A stretch of DNA of 64,000 nucleotides from Ruania albidiflava DSM 18029 (GCF_000421225.1 NZ_ATWL01000004.1:186001-250000), one strand, 5' to 3'. Numbered from the stretch's first letter, positions 1 through 8,473 are shown. Made by a program: numbers and translations. Notes: generated by a model not told the origin, from the sequence alone.

Positions 1-1013
1 AGGCGCTCGAAGCAGACGAGATCTTCCGGATCTCCTCGATGACCAAGCCGGTCACCGCCGTCGCCACGCTCATCCTGGTGGGCGAAGGGGTCTTCGCCCT
101 GGACGACCCGGTCCACACCTGGTTGCCCGAGCTCGCCGACCGGCAGGTGCTGCGCACCCCCGACGCCGCACTCGACGATACCGTGCCCGCCGAACGGGCC
201 CCTACGGTCCGCGACCTGCTCACCAGCACCCTCGGCTGGGGCATCGACTTCGCTCACCCGGAGGCCACCCCGCTCACCCGCCGCTGGGTCGAGCTCGGTC
301 TCGGCGTCGGCGCGCCCGCCCCTGCTGAGCAGGTGCCGGCGCAGGAGTGGCTGGAGCGCGCCGCCGCGCTGCCGCTGCAGCACCAGCCCGGGCACCGGTG
401 GCTGTACAACACCTCCTCAGTGGTGCTCGGCATCCTCCTCGCCCGCGCCACCGGGACCTCCCTGGCCGAGCTGCTCACCGAGCGGCTGTTCACCCCGCTC
501 GGGATGAGCGACACCGGCTTCTGGGTCCCGCCGGACTCCAGGCATCGGTTCGGCCCCTGCTACGGCGAGGGCAGCGAGGTGTACGACCCCGCCGACGGGC
601 AGTGGTCCGCTCCGCCGCCGCTGCAGGGTGGGGACTGCGGTCTGGTCTCCACTGTGGCCGACTACGCCCGATTCGCCCAGCTGCTGCGGGGCCGGGGCAG
701 CGTCGAAGGCCGCCGCCTGCTGCCCGCCGACCTCGCGCACGCGATGACCACCAACCGGCTCACCGACGCCCAGCTCGCCGCCGTCGGTCCCGGCCCAGGG
801 ACCGGTTGGGGCTTCGGCGTGGGTGTGCTGACCGAGGCCGCCGAGCACGGCCCGAGCGCCGGTAGCTACGGCTGGTCCGGCGGGCTGGGCTCCACCTGGA
901 CGAACGACCCCGCGACCTGCCGCACCGGTGTGCTGCTCACGAACCGGAGCTGGTCCTCCCCGGAACGTCCTCCGGTAGTCGGCGCGTTCGAGGAGCTACT
1001 CGGCCGCCGCTGA
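1..1013 (+). CDS. Serine hydrolase, beta-lactamase (class C/EstB) family, 5' truncated
   Basis: The reading frame is open from base 3, so the gene begins outside the window; the ATG at 39 is internal. Just before and across it lies the nucleophile motif S-M-T-K (the SxxK of class C beta-lactamases and EstB-type esterases). A second signature, LYNTSSVVLG, is the Tyr-containing motif in the form common in this esterase-like subfamily, and GWSGGLGSTW near the C-terminus matches the third conserved glycine-rich block. The family covers penicillin-binding-like esterases and amidases more often than true beta-lactamases, and the substrate cannot be told from sequence. About 40-60 N-terminal residues are probably missing. 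It runs convergently with the next gene. Confidence 0.85.
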   Translation, partial: ALEADEIFRISSMTKPVTAVATLILVGEGVFALDDPVHTWLPELADRQVLRTPDAALDDTVPAERAPTVRDLLTSTLGWGIDFAHPEATPLTRRWVELGLGVGAPAPAEQVPAQEWLERAAALPLQHQPGHRWLYNTSSVVLGILLARATGTSLAELLTERLFTPLGMSDTGFWVPPDSRHRFGPCYGEGSEVYDPADGQWSAPPPLQGGDCGLVSTVADYARFAQLLRGRGSVEGRRLLPADLAHAMTTNRLTDAQLAAVGPGPGTGWGFGVGVLTEAAEHGPSAGSYGWSGGLGSTWTNDPATCRTGVLLTNRSWSSPERPPVVGAFEELLGRR

Positions 1014-1065
1014 GCGGCCAACTGCCGAGCCGCCAGCCGCTGAGCGGCCGGTAGCCGAGCCGACT
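1006..1065. repeat. Tandem 30-bp duplication carrying two short hairpins, between convergent genes
   Basis: GCCGCTGAGCGGC occurs at 1006-1018 and again at 1036-1048, each able to fold as a 5-bp stem with a TGA loop. The flanking bases also repeat, giving two imperfect 30-bp units. The first unit contains the stop codon of the hydrolase gene (1011-1013). A bidirectional terminator role between the two convergent genes is plausible, but there is no T-run. Confidence 0.5.
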
Positions 1066-1077
1066 GCACCGGTCCGG

Positions 1078-3186
1078 TCAGTGCTGGTCGGTGACCTCGT
1101 AGCCGAGACTGGCCAGCAGCCGGGCGAGCAGCCGCACCGGCCCACGGTCGTACTCCTGCACACCGGCGCTCAACGCCTGCCAGCTGGTGTTGAACGTGTG
1201 CCGGGCACGGCCGTTCCGGAGCTGGAAGTGCACCCAACGCCGGTGCTCCAGCTCCGCAAGCAGCTCCACCTCGGCGTCGGTGAACTCATACAGCTGCGGC
1301 TCCTCAGCCGGCCGCCAGGTGAGGCCGAGGGCCGCGAGCTTGACCGGGATGTCCACCACCTGGGCGATGCTGGAGCGCTGGTCGGTCTCGGCCAGCTCGT
1401 CCCAGCCGAGCCTGGCAGTGGGGGACTGGGTTGCGTTCTGCGTCGTCGTGGCCGTGCGCAGGTAGTCGTGATGCACCTCCAGCGCCATCTCGCGCACGGC
1501 GGCATCGGTCAGCGGAGCGTCGCCTCCGCCGCGGCGCACCGGGACCAACCCGGCCCGGGCGGCGAGCACCGGCAGCCGGGCCGCCAGCTCGAGGCGGCGC
1601 AGGCGCAGCTCGTCAGCGGGCCGGCGCAGGGCGGACCCACCCCGCCCAGGGTCACGCATCTCCTGGTCGGCTGCGGGCAGCAGCCGCGCCAGGACCGCCT
1701 CGATCTGCGTCAGCTCGCCGGGGGAGAGCACCAGGGTCGGCACCTCCGCCGGGAACCCGGCATCGAGCTCGACGCCAGCGGCCGTGAAGATGTCGGCGAT
1801 GTTCTCGGCGACTGCCCGCACCGCCGCCCGCACTGCTGCGGGCTGTGCGTCCAGCACCGCCTTGCGGTCCGCGTCGCGCAGCACCGACCCGAACACACCG
1901 GGCACGTCCGCCGGCCATCGGCTGGCGTCGGCCACCAGCTCCCCGGCAAGCAGGTCGGTGGCGGACAGGCGCAATGTGGTCGGGTCGCTCAACAGCTGCA
2001 GTGCCGAGACCATCCGCAGCGTGCTCTTCTCGCCCAACGTTCCGCTCCACGCGTCCGCGTCGTCCACGACGGCGGTCACGTCCACCTCGCTGACCCGGCG
2101 TGCGATCGCAGCAGCGATCGGCACCGTGCGGGACGTGTGCGGGTAGGCCACGTACACCCGGCGCTTGCCCTGCGCGAACCGCTCGTCCGGGCCCGGTGAG
2201 CGGCCGGCCAGCTCCCGGATCGTGCGCGGTGCCAGGGCCACGTTCGGCTCCATCGGCACCCAGACCAGGTCAGCGCGCTCCTCGATCCCGGCTGCTGCCT
2301 CGTCCACCCAACGCTGATCCGTGCCCAGGCAGTACACCCGGAGCCGTTCGCCGGGCTGCTGCCAGCCGGTGACGATCCAACGGGCGAGCTCTGCCGCCTG
2401 CGCCCCCTCGCCGACCACCACCGGTGGTGGCACCATCGCATCGTCGGCGAACGGGGGCGCGATCCGCAGTGCGGAGATCGCCGTCTGGGCCGGCCGGCAG
2501 ACCACCGCCTCCGGGGCGGCGCTCGCCCAGTGGCCCACCAGGTTGCGGTCGGTCAGCAGCACGGTGGTGGGGAAGTCGGAGGCGACGGGCAGGCCCCGCA
2601 GCCGGTGTGCCAGCTGGGCGGTCTCCTCGTCGGTGGCACCGACCACGAAGACCTGCGCCGCATGGTCGACCACCCGCCGCAGCGACTCGTCGGAGACGCT
2701 GGGCAGCTGGACCACACCACTGCGCCGCCGGGTGACGACGGCATCGTCGTCGTTGATCACCAGCGATCGCGGCACCAGACCGCTGCTGCGGAAGCTCATC
2801 GCGATCGGTACCGCCTCGGCGCCGTTGCCGATCACCACCACGTGGCCGCGCAGACGCGCGGCGCGCGCGAGCGTGAGCTGACGCTCGAGGATGCCCAGGG
2901 CGGCGATCGCGACCGCTAGGTACACCACGGCACCGGCTCCGAACCGTGCGATGTCGAGCGCCGGCGAGGGGTCGTCGTCGACGTCGTACTCGAACACGAA
3001 CAGCCGGATGGTGCCGTAGAGGGCGTCGGTGAAGCCTATCCCCGGGACCGTCTGGTAGTGCCCGACGAGGCCGAGCACCAGCATCGCCGCCCCCAGCACG
3101 CCGATCGCCGCGTACCGCCAGCCGGCGTAGAGGTCGCGCACCGTCGCTCCCGCGCGGGAGTCCTCCGACAGGTCGGTCCCGCTCAC
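1078..3186 (-). CDS. Membrane TrkA-N / RyR-domain protein
   Basis: About 702 residues. The N-terminus has two or more membrane segments with no recognisable K+-channel selectivity filter. Next comes a Rossmann-like TrkA-N region beginning near VVVIGNGAEA, repeated nucleotide-binding-like blocks, and a C-terminal RyR-type domain with the signature ELLAELEHRRW followed by a Y-D-R-G-P segment. TrkA-N domains bind nucleotides in K+ transport proteins. Bacterial RyR domains have been proposed in comparative genomics to be ligand sensors in nucleotide-centred signalling or conflict systems. The exact role here is unknown. I chose GTG at 3186 because GAGGAG lies just upstream (3196-3191), although the spacing is short; GTG at 3198 or 3201 is also possible. 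It is transcribed in the same direction as the ABC permeases upstream of it, about 100 bp away. Confidence 0.75.
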   Translation of the reverse strand: MSGTDLSEDSRAGATVRDLYAGWRYAAIGVLGAAMLVLGLVGHYQTVPGIGFTDALYGTIRLFVFEYDVDDDPSPALDIARFGAGAVVYLAVAIAALGILERQLTLARAARLRGHVVVIGNGAEAVPIAMSFRSSGLVPRSLVINDDDAVVTRRRSGVVQLPSVSDESLRRVVDHAAQVFVVGATDEETAQLAHRLRGLPVASDFPTTVLLTDRNLVGHWASAAPEAVVCRPAQTAISALRIAPPFADDAMVPPPVVVGEGAQAAELARWIVTGWQQPGERLRVYCLGTDQRWVDEAAAGIEERADLVWVPMEPNVALAPRTIRELAGRSPGPDERFAQGKRRVYVAYPHTSRTVPIAAAIARRVSEVDVTAVVDDADAWSGTLGEKSTLRMVSALQLLSDPTTLRLSATDLLAGELVADASRWPADVPGVFGSVLRDADRKAVLDAQPAAVRAAVRAVAENIADIFTAAGVELDAGFPAEVPTLVLSPGELTQIEAVLARLLPAADQEMRDPGRGGSALRRPADELRLRRLELAARLPVLAARAGLVPVRRGGGDAPLTDAAVREMALEVHHDYLRTATTTQNATQSPTARLGWDELAETDQRSSIAQVVDIPVKLAALGLTWRPAEEPQLYEFTDAEVELLAELEHRRWVHFQLRNGRARHTFNTSWQALSAGVQEYDRGPVRLLARLLASLGYEVTDQH

Positions 3187-3293
3187 CGCACTCCTCACCA
3201 CCGGGCAGCACTCGGCCGGCTCTGATGCCCACGATACCCATCCAGCCCGGCCAGGCTGGTGCACCCCGTCCCGCCCGTCCGGTTCCCCGCCGG

Positions 3294-4232
3294 TCAGCGC
3301 ACGCCAGTCACCCCGAGCGAAGAGGTGATCTGCTTCTGGAACACCAGGAACAGGATCACCAGCGGCGCCAGCGCGATCGTGGTCGCCGCCATCACCAGCG
3401 TCCAGTTCCCGGCGTACTGGGTCTGCAGCGCGGCGGTGGCCACGGTGATCACGTTCCACTCCTCGGCCGGGGCGATGATCAGCGGCCACATGAAGTTGTT
3501 CCACTGGCTCACCACGGTGATCAGCAGCAGCGTGGTGATGATCGGCTTGTTCATCGGCACCATCACCTGCCACAGCCGCCGCAGCACCCCGGCACCATCG
3601 ATGGTGGCGGCATCCAGCACGTCCGCGGGGGTGGAGCGGAAGTTCTCCCGGAGCAGGAAGATCGCGTACGGGGAGCCGAACATGAACGGCACCACCAGAC
3701 CGGCGAAGGTGTTCTTCAGCCCGAGGGAGGTCATCATCGAGTACAGCGGGATGATCGTGACCACCACCGGGATCATCAGCGTGGACACGTACACCCAGAA
3801 CAGTGGGTCCCGCCCGGGGAAGTCCAGCTGGGCGAACGCGTACGCGGCGAGGATCGAGGACACCATCTGCCCGAGCACCAGCACGGCCACCACCTGTACG
3901 GTGACCGCGATCGGCACGATGAAGCTGTACTCATCAGAGAACAGGGTGGTGAAGTTCTCCCCGGTGACCGGGTCCGGCAGCGTCAGCGGCCAGCTGGTGT
4001 TGAACTGCTGCGGGGTCTTGATGGCGGTCAGCACCGAGAACCCGAACGGCCCGAGCATCAGCACTGCCCCTGTGAGCAGGAACGCGTAGGTGAGCAGGTT
4101 CGCGCCGAGCCTGGAGGCGGCCCACGACGGCGCAGCTCGCCTGCCGCTGCGCCCTCGCGTGCCGCGGGGCGCAGCCGGGCCGCCCCCGGTCGCGGGGGCC
4201 GTGGTGGCGGGCAGGGTGGTCTTCTCGGTCAT
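3294..4232 (-). CDS. Carbohydrate ABC transporter permease, MalG type
   Basis: A protein of 312 residues with an N-terminal Ala/Thr/Arg-rich cytoplasmic tail and about six membrane segments. The cytoplasmic EAA-type loop DAATIDGAG contacts the ATPase in CUT1 sugar importers. Its ATG (4232) overlaps the stop of the preceding permease gene by four bases (ATGA), so the two are surely translated together as the MalF/MalG-like pair. Neither a solute-binding protein nor an ATPase gene is next to it. Many actinobacteria share one ATPase (MsiK) among several such importers, but a missing binding protein is less usual. The substrate is unknown. Confidence 0.9.
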   Translation of the reverse strand: MTEKTTLPATTAPATGGGPAAPRGTRGRSGRRAAPSWAASRLGANLLTYAFLLTGAVLMLGPFGFSVLTAIKTPQQFNTSWPLTLPDPVTGENFTTLFSDEYSFIVPIAVTVQVVAVLVLGQMVSSILAAYAFAQLDFPGRDPLFWVYVSTLMIPVVVTIIPLYSMMTSLGLKNTFAGLVVPFMFGSPYAIFLLRENFRSTPADVLDAATIDGAGVLRRLWQVMVPMNKPIITTLLLITVVSQWNNFMWPLIIAPAEEWNVITVATAALQTQYAGNWTLVMAATTIALAPLVILFLVFQKQITSSLGVTGVR

Positions 4233-5101
4233 GACATGTCGTAGGTGATGCGTCGGCTGAAGTAGCGCTGCTGGACGAGGGTGACCAGCACCAGGACGAC
4301 GAACAGCACCACGGCCATCGCCGCCGCCCGGCCCAGGCGGAGGTTCACGAACGCCTCGTCGTAGATGCGGCTGGCGATCACGTCGGTGCGGAACCCCGGG
4401 CCGCCACGGGTCATCGCATAGATGGAGTCGAACACCTGGAACGAGGAGATCACCGAGGTGACCGTGACGAAGAACATCGTCGGGCGCAGCAGCGGCAACG
4501 TCATCGACCAGAGGGTGCGTACCCGTCCGGCGCCGTCCAGCGTGGCCGCCTCGTACACCGAGGTGGGGATCTGCTGCAGCCCGGCGAGGAAGAACAACGA
4601 GATGTACCCGACAGTGGACCAGACCTGCACGAACACCACTGACGGCAGCGCCAGCTGCGGGTCGGTGAGCCACTCCACCCGGCGGCCGAGCAGCGCGTTC
4701 ACCGCCCCGTAGGAGGGGTCCAGCAGCCACTTCCAGACCACGCCCAGCGCCAGCGGCGCACTCACCCAGGGCAGCACGTACAGCACCCGCAACCAGGACG
4801 TGCCCGGCAGCTTCCGGTTGATGGCCAGCGCCAGCAGCAGGCCGCCGGCGATCGCCGTGGGGATGGTCATCACGGTGAACGCGATCGTCACCCACATCGA
4901 GTTCAGGAAGTGGCCGGAGGTGAAGATGTGCACGTAGTTCGCCACGCCGGCCCAGTGCGGGGTGGAGATCAGGTCCCAGCTGAGGAAGGAGAGCACCAGC
5001 ACCCCGAGCACGGGCACCAGCAGGAAGAGTCCCACGCCGATCAGGCTGGGGGTGAGCATGGCGTACGCGGCACGGGCCTCGTGGCGCGCGCGTGCGTTCA
5101 C
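4229..5101 (-). CDS. Carbohydrate ABC transporter permease, MalF type
   Basis: A protein of 290 residues, the first permease of the pair. It has six predicted membrane helices, starting with LIGVGLFLLVPVLGVLVLSF, and the EAA loop YEAATLDGAG. The GTG start at 5101 is supported by an upstream GGAGAGG. It lies about 50 bp downstream of the alpha/beta hydrolase gene on the same strand, so the three genes probably form one transcript from the TetR-controlled promoter near 6240. That would make import of a small oligosaccharide or sugar-like compound and its hydrolysis a single response, though this functional link is inference. Confidence 0.9.
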   Translation of the reverse strand: MNARARHEARAAYAMLTPSLIGVGLFLLVPVLGVLVLSFLSWDLISTPHWAGVANYVHIFTSGHFLNSMWVTIAFTVMTIPTAIAGGLLLALAINRKLPGTSWLRVLYVLPWVSAPLALGVVWKWLLDPSYGAVNALLGRRVEWLTDPQLALPSVVFVQVWSTVGYISLFFLAGLQQIPTSVYEAATLDGAGRVRTLWSMTLPLLRPTMFFVTVTSVISSFQVFDSIYAMTRGGPGFRTDVIASRIYDEAFVNLRLGRAAAMAVVLFVVLVLVTLVQQRYFSRRITYDMS

Positions 5102-5154
5102 CCCGGGTCGTCCTCTCCGTTGCTGGAACTGATGGCACGGAGCCTAACGCCAAC

Positions 5155-6213
5155 TCAGTCCTGCTCGGCGAGGAACGCTCCGATGTCCGCGGCGATCTCC
5201 TCTGGGTACTCACCGTTGATCGCGTGCGAGGCCTCTGGGTAGACGCGCACAGTGCCGTGGGCCAGGGTCTGCTCGGCGGTGATGGCGGCGGTCGGCGGGT
5301 CGTGCATCACCGACTCGCCGGCGATGAACGCCAGCACCGGCATCTCCAGCGAGGCGAGCTGCTCGGGGCTGATCTGCTCCGGCTGCGGCAGCTTCATCCG
5401 GTAGTGCTGCATACCGGCCTCGATCATCTGCGCCACCGGTACGTCCTCCACCGGTGCGCCCCCGGCGGTGTAGGAGCTGAAGCTGTCCCGCCAGGACTTC
5501 GGCAGCCAGCTGAAGGCTGCCGGGATAGATCGCACGATGGTCTCCAGGGGCATGCCGTCGAACACGTGCACCGGATCGAGGAGGGTGAGTGTCTCGATCC
5601 GGGCGGGGGAGCGCAGCGCGAGGTTGGTCGCCGTCCAGCCGCCGATAGACAGCCCCACCAGGTGGAAGGACTCCTCGGTCAGGGCGGCGAGCGTCTGGTC
5701 GAGCCACTCGGCCTGCTCGGCCGCTGTGCTGATCGGGCGCTCCTGGATGCTGCGGCCGGGCTCGCCGAGAAGGTCGATGAGGTAGACGTCGCCCAGCTCC
5801 AGGAGCGAGGGCAGGTTGTCTGCCATCACCGGTGCCCCGGAGGCGGTGCCGGGCAGCAGCAGCATCGGGTGCTCTGCAGAGCCGGTGCCGTCGAACCGGT
5901 ACACCCGGACCATGCCGTAGTCGGTGCGCAGGTCCTGGGTCTCGTCAGGTTCGGGCAGGTCCTGGAACGCCTCGGCGTAGGCGGCCAGGTAGCGGTCCTG
6001 TCCCTCGGCGTCGTCCCAGTGGCCCACCGGGGACGGGGTGCGCAGGGCGAACGCGGCCACTACCGCCAGCACGGCGAGCACGACGAGGGTGGTGCGCAGC
6101 CGGCGGTGCCGCCGCGGTCGCCGGCCGCTGGGTCTGGGTGGCTCCCCAGCAGCTGGCGCCTCAGTGTCGGACCCTGCCTCGGTGCCGCTCAGCCCGGGCT
6201 CTTCGTCAGCCAC
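5155..6213 (-). CDS. Membrane-anchored alpha/beta hydrolase
   Basis: A protein of 352 residues. An Arg-rich N-terminus (about 31-40) is followed by one hydrophobic segment (about 41-57), predicting an N-in anchor with the enzyme outside the membrane. The alpha/beta hydrolase core has the nucleophile elbow GLSIGG (Ser189), a candidate Asp at LLDP (Asp213) and a C-terminal His in ASHAING (His330). The GTG start at 6213 has a strong GGTGAGGAG six bases upstream. It leads the operon with the two ABC permeases and is divergent from the tetR gene, with which it shares a 54-bp control region. The substrate is unknown; an esterase or lipase-like activity is the generic family expectation. Confidence 0.85.
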   Translation of the reverse strand: MADEEPGLSGTEAGSDTEAPAAGEPPRPSGRRPRRHRRLRTTLVVLAVLAVVAAFALRTPSPVGHWDDAEGQDRYLAAYAEAFQDLPEPDETQDLRTDYGMVRVYRFDGTGSAEHPMLLLPGTASGAPVMADNLPSLLELGDVYLIDLLGEPGRSIQERPISTAAEQAEWLDQTLAALTEESFHLVGLSIGGWTATNLALRSPARIETLTLLDPVHVFDGMPLETIVRSIPAAFSWLPKSWRDSFSSYTAGGAPVEDVPVAQMIEAGMQHYRMKLPQPEQISPEQLASLEMPVLAFIAGESVMHDPPTAAITAEQTLAHGTVRVYPEASHAINGEYPEEIAADIGAFLAEQD

Positions 6214-6224
6214 CAGTACTCCTC

Positions 6225-6255
6225 ACCGATCGGTCAGTTCATTTACCGTACGGTA
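6225..6255. promoter_or_regulatory. Paired TetR-type operators between divergent genes
   Basis: Two perfect palindromes share the half-site ACCG: ACCGATCGGT at 6225-6234 and TACCGTACGGTA at 6244-6255. They differ only in the central two bases and their centres are exactly 20 bp apart, close to two helical turns. The second overlaps the start of a TAGGCT -10-like element (6254-6259) placed so that tetR would be leaderless or nearly so. The first sits just upstream of the ribosome binding site of the hydrolase gene. This fits an autoregulating TetR that also represses the divergent hydrolase-permease operon. Confidence 0.75.
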
Positions 6256-6267
6256 GGCTGCGGTGAT

Positions 6268-6846
6268 ATGACAACGGATTTCTCGACGACGTCGTCGGGT
6301 GGTGGCACGTTCACCGAGCGCGCCCGGCGGGCACAGCTGGTCGCGGTGACCATCGAGCTGGTCGCCGACGAGGGATACGGTGGCGCGTCGCTGTCGCGCA
6401 TCGCTGCCCGCGCAGAACTCTCCAAGGCGGCTGTGCTCTACCACTTCAGCTCCAAGGACGCCCTGGTCCGGGCGGCGCACGAGCACACCCTCACGGCTCT
6501 CACCGACGACGTCGCCCGCGCGGTGGAGGCGGCTGCCCCGGCCGACCGTCCGGCGGCCTACGTCCGGCGCATGATCGGGCACCTGCGCGCGCACCCGCGG
6601 CACACCCGGATGCTCATCGAGGCGATGAGCCACGGTGTGGGCGAGCACCAGCGCTCGCAGCGATGGCAGCCGCTCGCCGACCTGCTGCAGCTGGCGGGGG
6701 TGTGTCCTCCGGCCGGAGCACGCACCCGCGCGATCATCATCGGCGGCGCCATCGACGGGATCGTGGCGGAGAGCCTGCAGGACCCGGGATATGACACCGC
6801 GCAGGCGGCCGACGAGCTGGTCGAGGTCGTCCTCTCCGGCAGCTAG
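6268..6846 (+). CDS. TetR/AcrR family transcriptional regulator
   Basis: A protein of 192 residues. The N-terminal helix-turn-helix region is typical of the family: a helix ending ELVADEGY, then SLSRIAARAELSKAAVLYHF and SSKDALVRAA. The C-terminal ligand-binding part cannot be assigned to a ligand. The gene is divergent from the hydrolase/ABC permease operon and faces the two palindromes described at 6225-6255, its probable binding sites. There is no clear Shine-Dalgarno before the ATG, and a TAGGCT -10-like hexamer lies eight bases upstream, suggesting leaderless translation. Its TAG stop interlocks with the stop of the convergent next gene in a CTAG tetramer (6843-6846). Confidence 0.9.
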   Translation: MTTDFSTTSSGGGTFTERARRAQLVAVTIELVADEGYGGASLSRIAARAELSKAAVLYHFSSKDALVRAAHEHTLTALTDDVARAVEAAAPADRPAAYVRRMIGHLRAHPRHTRMLIEAMSHGVGEHQRSQRWQPLADLLQLAGVCPPAGARTRAIIIGGAIDGIVAESLQDPGYDTAQAADELVEVVLSGS

Positions 6847-7718
6847 CGGCGCTGCCGGCGGTACCAGTGCCGGCCGGTGCGGGACCACAGCAGCGCGATC
6901 CCGGTGCCGAACCACGCGGCGACGACCAGGACGAGTGCCCCGGCCGGCCCGTCGCCGCCGGACATCGCGACGCTCACGGTGAGCAGCGCCAGCAGGGTGC
7001 AGACCACGGTGAGGGCGACGAGCATGTCCATCGAGCCGAGGAAGGCCGTCACGGCCAGCACCAGCACGATCGCGCCGGCGGCTGCGACGATCACCCCGAA
7101 GTGCAGGTCCAACGCCCCGAAGACCCGAGCCGGTTCCGGGTGCAGGGAGGCGGACAGGCCCGATCCCATCATCCGGCCGCCGAGCACGACGCCGAGCGCT
7201 CCCGCGAGACCGAGCAGCCCCGCACCCCCAGCGACCTGTGCCGGCCGGCGGGTGGACGCAGCCGGGGAGCTCGCCGTGCCGCCGTCCCGGTGCTGACCCA
7301 GCCAGAACAGTGCGGTCGCGATACCGACCCAGAGCAGTCCGAAGAGAAGTGCGGGTGAGGCGTAGTCCAGACCGAGGGCCACGAACACCAGTACCACGTA
7401 CAGCCCACCGAGGATCGTCAGCCCGGCCAGACCTGCGCGGGATCCCTTGACGGCCGGCACGGCCAACGCGGCGGGCACCGCACCGGTCAGGACCAGCACC
7501 ACCCACGCCGCCGGGTACGGGGTGTCGTCGACCCCGCTACCGACCGAGGCCACCGCAGCGATCGCTCCGGCGAGACCGGTGGCACCGGTGCTGGTGGCGA
7601 TCAGCAGCACCAGGCCGAGCAGTGCCACGAATCCGCCCGCGAGCCAGGTGAGCAGCGCACCGGCGAGGCTCGCTCCAGGGAGCTGGTGTGGTGCTGATGG
7701 ATTCGAGGTGTCCGACAT
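6843..7718 (-). CDS. Multi-pass membrane protein, unknown function
   Basis: A protein of 291 residues with about seven to eight hydrophobic segments and no catalytic motif that I recognise. The middle part (KGSRAGLAGLTILGGLYVV, followed further on by LLWVGIATALFW) closely resembles the C-terminal half of the protein encoded just upstream at 7784-8473, so the pair looks like an ancient tandem duplication in which this copy gained extra helices. The ATG at 7718 begins MSDTSNP; the open frame upstream of it would overlap the neighbour and is less likely. It is probably co-transcribed with the gene at 7784-8473. Confidence 0.75.
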   Translation of the reverse strand: MSDTSNPSAPHQLPGASLAGALLTWLAGGFVALLGLVLLIATSTGATGLAGAIAAVASVGSGVDDTPYPAAWVVLVLTGAVPAALAVPAVKGSRAGLAGLTILGGLYVVLVFVALGLDYASPALLFGLLWVGIATALFWLGQHRDGGTASSPAASTRRPAQVAGGAGLLGLAGALGVVLGGRMMGSGLSASLHPEPARVFGALDLHFGVIVAAAGAIVLVLAVTAFLGSMDMLVALTVVCTLLALLTVSVAMSGGDGPAGALVLVVAAWFGTGIALLWSRTGRHWYRRQRR

Positions 7719-7783
7719 GCTGGCCCCCAGGGTGTCGGTAGTACGTCTGCTGCGACGCCCCCAGCGCCGCAGCAGCGTGCCGG

Positions 7784-8473
7784 TCAGGCTCGGTGCGGTG
7801 CGTCGTACCAGGCTCGGCCGGTCCAGAACAGCGCAGTGGCACCGCCGACCCACAGCAGCGGGATGAGCGTGCTCGCGTCGCTCGAGCCACTGAACAGCGA
7901 ACCTAGCGTGAGCAGCACGTACAGGCCACCGAAGATGGTCAGTCCGATCAAAGCGCCTTTGGAGCCCTTGAATGCGAAGATGCCGAGCACCAGCGGGATC
8001 GCGCCGATCACGAGCAGCACGATGCCGACGATCACCAGGGCAGCGGTGGCGAAGCCGGAGGCCTCACCGAACGCCTCGGTGAACGCTTGGTTCCCTGCGG
8101 CACCGAAGATCATCACCAGCAGGCCGATGAGGACCAGCAGACCGGAACCGATGAAGGTCAGGACCGCACCGGCGGTCACCGTGCCGGGCCGCTGCATGGC
8201 GACCCCCTGCCCATACCCGCCGCCGTAGGCGCCGGGGGCACCGTACTGGCCGGGGGCCATCGGGGTCTGACCGGGAGGCCCGTAGGCCGGTACTCCCGGC
8301 GGAGTGTCAGCCGGCTGGCCGTAGCCGCCGGACGGGTCGTAGCCGCCGGGCTGACCGTAACCACCCGGTTGCTGCGGAGCCTGGCCACCGTAGGGCTGAC
8401 CGGGCTGGCCTGGTTGACTGGGCTGAGAGTAGCCGGGCCCCTGCGGGTCGGGCTGGTTCGGGGGGTAGGACAA
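7784..8473 (-). CDS. Membrane protein with Pro/Gly/Gln-rich N-terminal tail
   Basis: A protein of 229 residues. The first about 95 residues are a low-complexity P/G/Q/Y-rich cytoplasmic tail with repeated GGYGQP-like units, a layout common in actinobacterial membrane proteins. Four hydrophobic helices follow. The segment around KGALIGLTIFGGLYVLLTL and LLWVGGATALFW is shared with the downstream gene. Translation starts at TTG (8473), supported by GGAG five bases upstream; no ATG fits. The function is unknown. Confidence 0.8.
   Translation of the reverse strand: MSYPPNQPDPQGPGYSQPSQPGQPGQPYGGQAPQQPGGYGQPGGYDPSGGYGQPADTPPGVPAYGPPGQTPMAPGQYGAPGAYGGGYGQGVAMQRPGTVTAGAVLTFIGSGLLVLIGLLVMIFGAAGNQAFTEAFGEASGFATAALVIVGIVLLVIGAIPLVLGIFAFKGSKGALIGLTIFGGLYVLLTLGSLFSGSSDASTLIPLLWVGGATALFWTGRAWYDAPHRA

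Noticed and set aside
3187-3573. N-terminal extension of the TrkA-N/RyR gene up to 3573
   Set aside because: It would overlap the permease gene and reads as His/Arg/Asp-rich shadow sequence; GTG near 3186 starts a sensible protein.
6225-6255. The two palindromes as a rho-independent terminator
   Set aside because: They sit between divergent starts, lack T-runs and share the same half-site, which fits operators better.
5092-6267. N-terminal extension of the TetR gene over the hydrolase gene
   Set aside because: The TetR fold begins at 6268, and the extension is antisense to the conserved hydrolase.
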